Source of the DNA: Chromera velia
Taxonomy: Eukaryota > Sar > Chromeraceae
Reading direction: 5' to 3'
DNA length: 64,000 bases
Assembly (NCBI GenBank): GCA_018398765.1
Contig: JAHBMJ010004705.1
Span: forward strand, 62,001 to 126,000
The first letter of the stretch is position 1. Each line of letters begins with the position of its first letter. The translations under genes and the position numbers were made by a program. The notes under the pieces were generated by a model. The model ran no database searches, was not told the DNA's origin, and worked only from the letters and a program-made list of their open reading frames with translations. Shown here piece by piece: positions 63,294 through 64,000 of this stretch.

Positions 63294-64000
63294 ACACACA
63301 GAGAGAGAGAGAGAGTTTCTGCAATGACAAAGTTCCAGAGGGGAGTTGCAAATATAGAGAGCTTCCAGATGTATACACTCCCAAATGCTCTCACGCCTGT
63401 GTACATGAAAGAGATTGGACCAGAATCTTTTTTGCACAGAAGAATCCAGTGCCGTCCTTCATCAACCTTGCTTGCCTTCCCCTCTCCTCGCAGGCCCAGC
63501 GAGTGCCCCCCCTCAAATTCCAGATACCTCCCACCGGAACGTCCTCCCACAAGGAGACCTCCACTTCTGCCGCTGATGGACACCACACACACACACGCAC
63601 TCCTCTCTCTGCCCGCCACCCGCTTGAGTCTGTGAGGGAGGAGGAAGAAGAAGAGGTGCCCCCTCTGGGAGGGAGGGGAAATTCGGAGAGAGATGAGTTC
63701 TCTCCCCTCTCGTCTGCCTTCCCGACGTACAGACCCTCCCCAGACGCCACTTCTGCCAACCGCAGCGCCTCTGAAAGTGTGAATTTCCCTCTTGCCCTGC
63801 GAGTTGCAGAGAAATCTGCAACAGAACTAAGGGAAAGCGCAGGCGACTCCCTCACATACACACAGACCGCCACCAGTCCCAACACAGCTGGTCCTTTGCC
63901 CTCTCGCTCCGAGTCCTTTCCTCAGACGCTGCAGCTGACAGAGACCTTGTCGGCTCCTCTAGCAGAGGACTCTGCACACGCCCCCGTAAATGCCCCGTCT
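56357..64000 (+). CDS. CEP164: CEP164-like centriole distal-appendage protein (5' part)
   Basis: The ATG at 56357 opens an 11-codon exon (56357-56390). Its phase joins to the exon at 56805. Further exons are 56805-58606, 58797-59123, 59444-59467, 59803-59922, 60271-60746, 60923-60992, 61361-61561, 61892-62065, 62477-62592, 63005-63149 and 63494-64000 (open at the window edge). All phases match. The N-terminus carries YEPTSEEVKEYAEWLGMD, then AREGLKAPLPESWKPC, the WW-domain core [20 protein letters not shown], and a helix rich in Lys/Glu. This arrangement (acidic leader, SWKPC, WDHPCDEHY) is diagnostic for CEP164, which docks centrioles at the membrane and recruits TTBK2 and IFT. A long Ser/Pro/Lys-rich linker follows, then coiled-coil exons (LEAELEAWAKTFREEQ, RLERQLGALEER, AQMNSLLRQEQQQRK). 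The family is about 1,460 residues in human, and the visible part here is over 1,300. The 3' end lies beyond 64000. The 24-base exon at 59444 is small but phase-perfect. Confidence 0.85.
56751..56800. repeat. (CT)n then (GT)n serving as the polypyrimidine tract of an acceptor
   Basis: The tract runs straight into gtgcag, the acceptor of the WW-domain exon. Confidence 0.9.
59259..59291. repeat. (CT)n microsatellite in a CEP164-like intron
   Basis: Pure ctctct tract within the intron 59124-59443. Confidence 0.85.
59947..60030. repeat. (AATC)n/(AAGC)n tandem tetranucleotide
   Basis: Begins about 25 bases after the donor of the exon ending 59922 and shades from aatc units into aagc units. Confidence 0.85.
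61056..61150. repeat. (CTGT)n/(CTCT)n tract in a CEP164-like intron
   Basis: Interrupted tctg repeats with ctct and tttg variants, inside the intron 60993-61360. Confidence 0.85.
63216..63315. repeat. (CA)n then (GA)n microsatellite in a CEP164-like intron
   Basis: About 85 bases of CA with scattered cata units, followed by gagagaga. Confidence 0.9.

Noticed and set aside
1-64000. tRNA, rRNA or other structured RNA genes
   Set aside because: I saw no convincing cloverleaf, box A/B pair or rRNA-like block by eye. A covariance-model scan would be needed to exclude them.

Overview
This is eukaryotic nuclear DNA. Genes are split into many exons by GT-AG introns (one GC-AG intron is inferred), introns are packed with simple-sequence repeats, and there are no operons, ribosome binding sites or prokaryotic signals. 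The gene content suggests a unicellular ciliated or flagellated protist: a CEP164-like centriole appendage protein, a giant multi-exon surface protein with a beta-helix-like region, and CRN/RHS-like NTPase-nuclease genes. A chromerid alga or a related alveolate fits best, but that assignment is inference. Two short runs of N (5083-5109 and 17264-17299) are assembly gaps beside homopolymers.

Layout. 55-4944 (+): eight phase-compatible exons of an unrecognised Ser/Gln-rich protein. 6560-10440: a decayed mobile element with a broken NTPase-nuclease pseudogene between inverted arrays of ~96-110 bp subterminal repeats. 10441-15900: mostly non-coding and repeat-rich. 15903-21237 (-): a 2-oxoglutarate/Fe(II) oxygenase followed at once by an exon encoding atypical PHD fingers; splice signals favour one fused gene. 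22512-49256 (-): a giant gene of about 33 exons (about 5,400 residues) with a signal peptide, a long ectodomain with recurring Tyr-x-x-Cys modules, a beta-helix-like region, a Cys-rich juxtamembrane module, several membrane segments and a charged tail. 50022-53603 (+): a largely intact spliced CRN/RHS-like P-loop NTPase plus restriction-fold nuclease. 53604-56356: AT-rich non-coding DNA. 56357-64000 (+): the 5' part of a CEP164-like WW/coiled-coil gene running off the window.

The most unusual content is the pair of CRN/RHS-like loci, one decayed inside an inverted-repeat element and one intact and intron-bearing, both with a hydrophobic secretory-like N-terminus. Next come the candidate oxygenase-PHD fusion and the giant membrane protein. 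A genome-style signal runs throughout: many 5' splice sites read GTCAG or GTCGG, and several introns open with tandem tetranucleotides in register with the GT. Exon boundaries were read by eye from splice consensus and phase, and may be off by a few bases.
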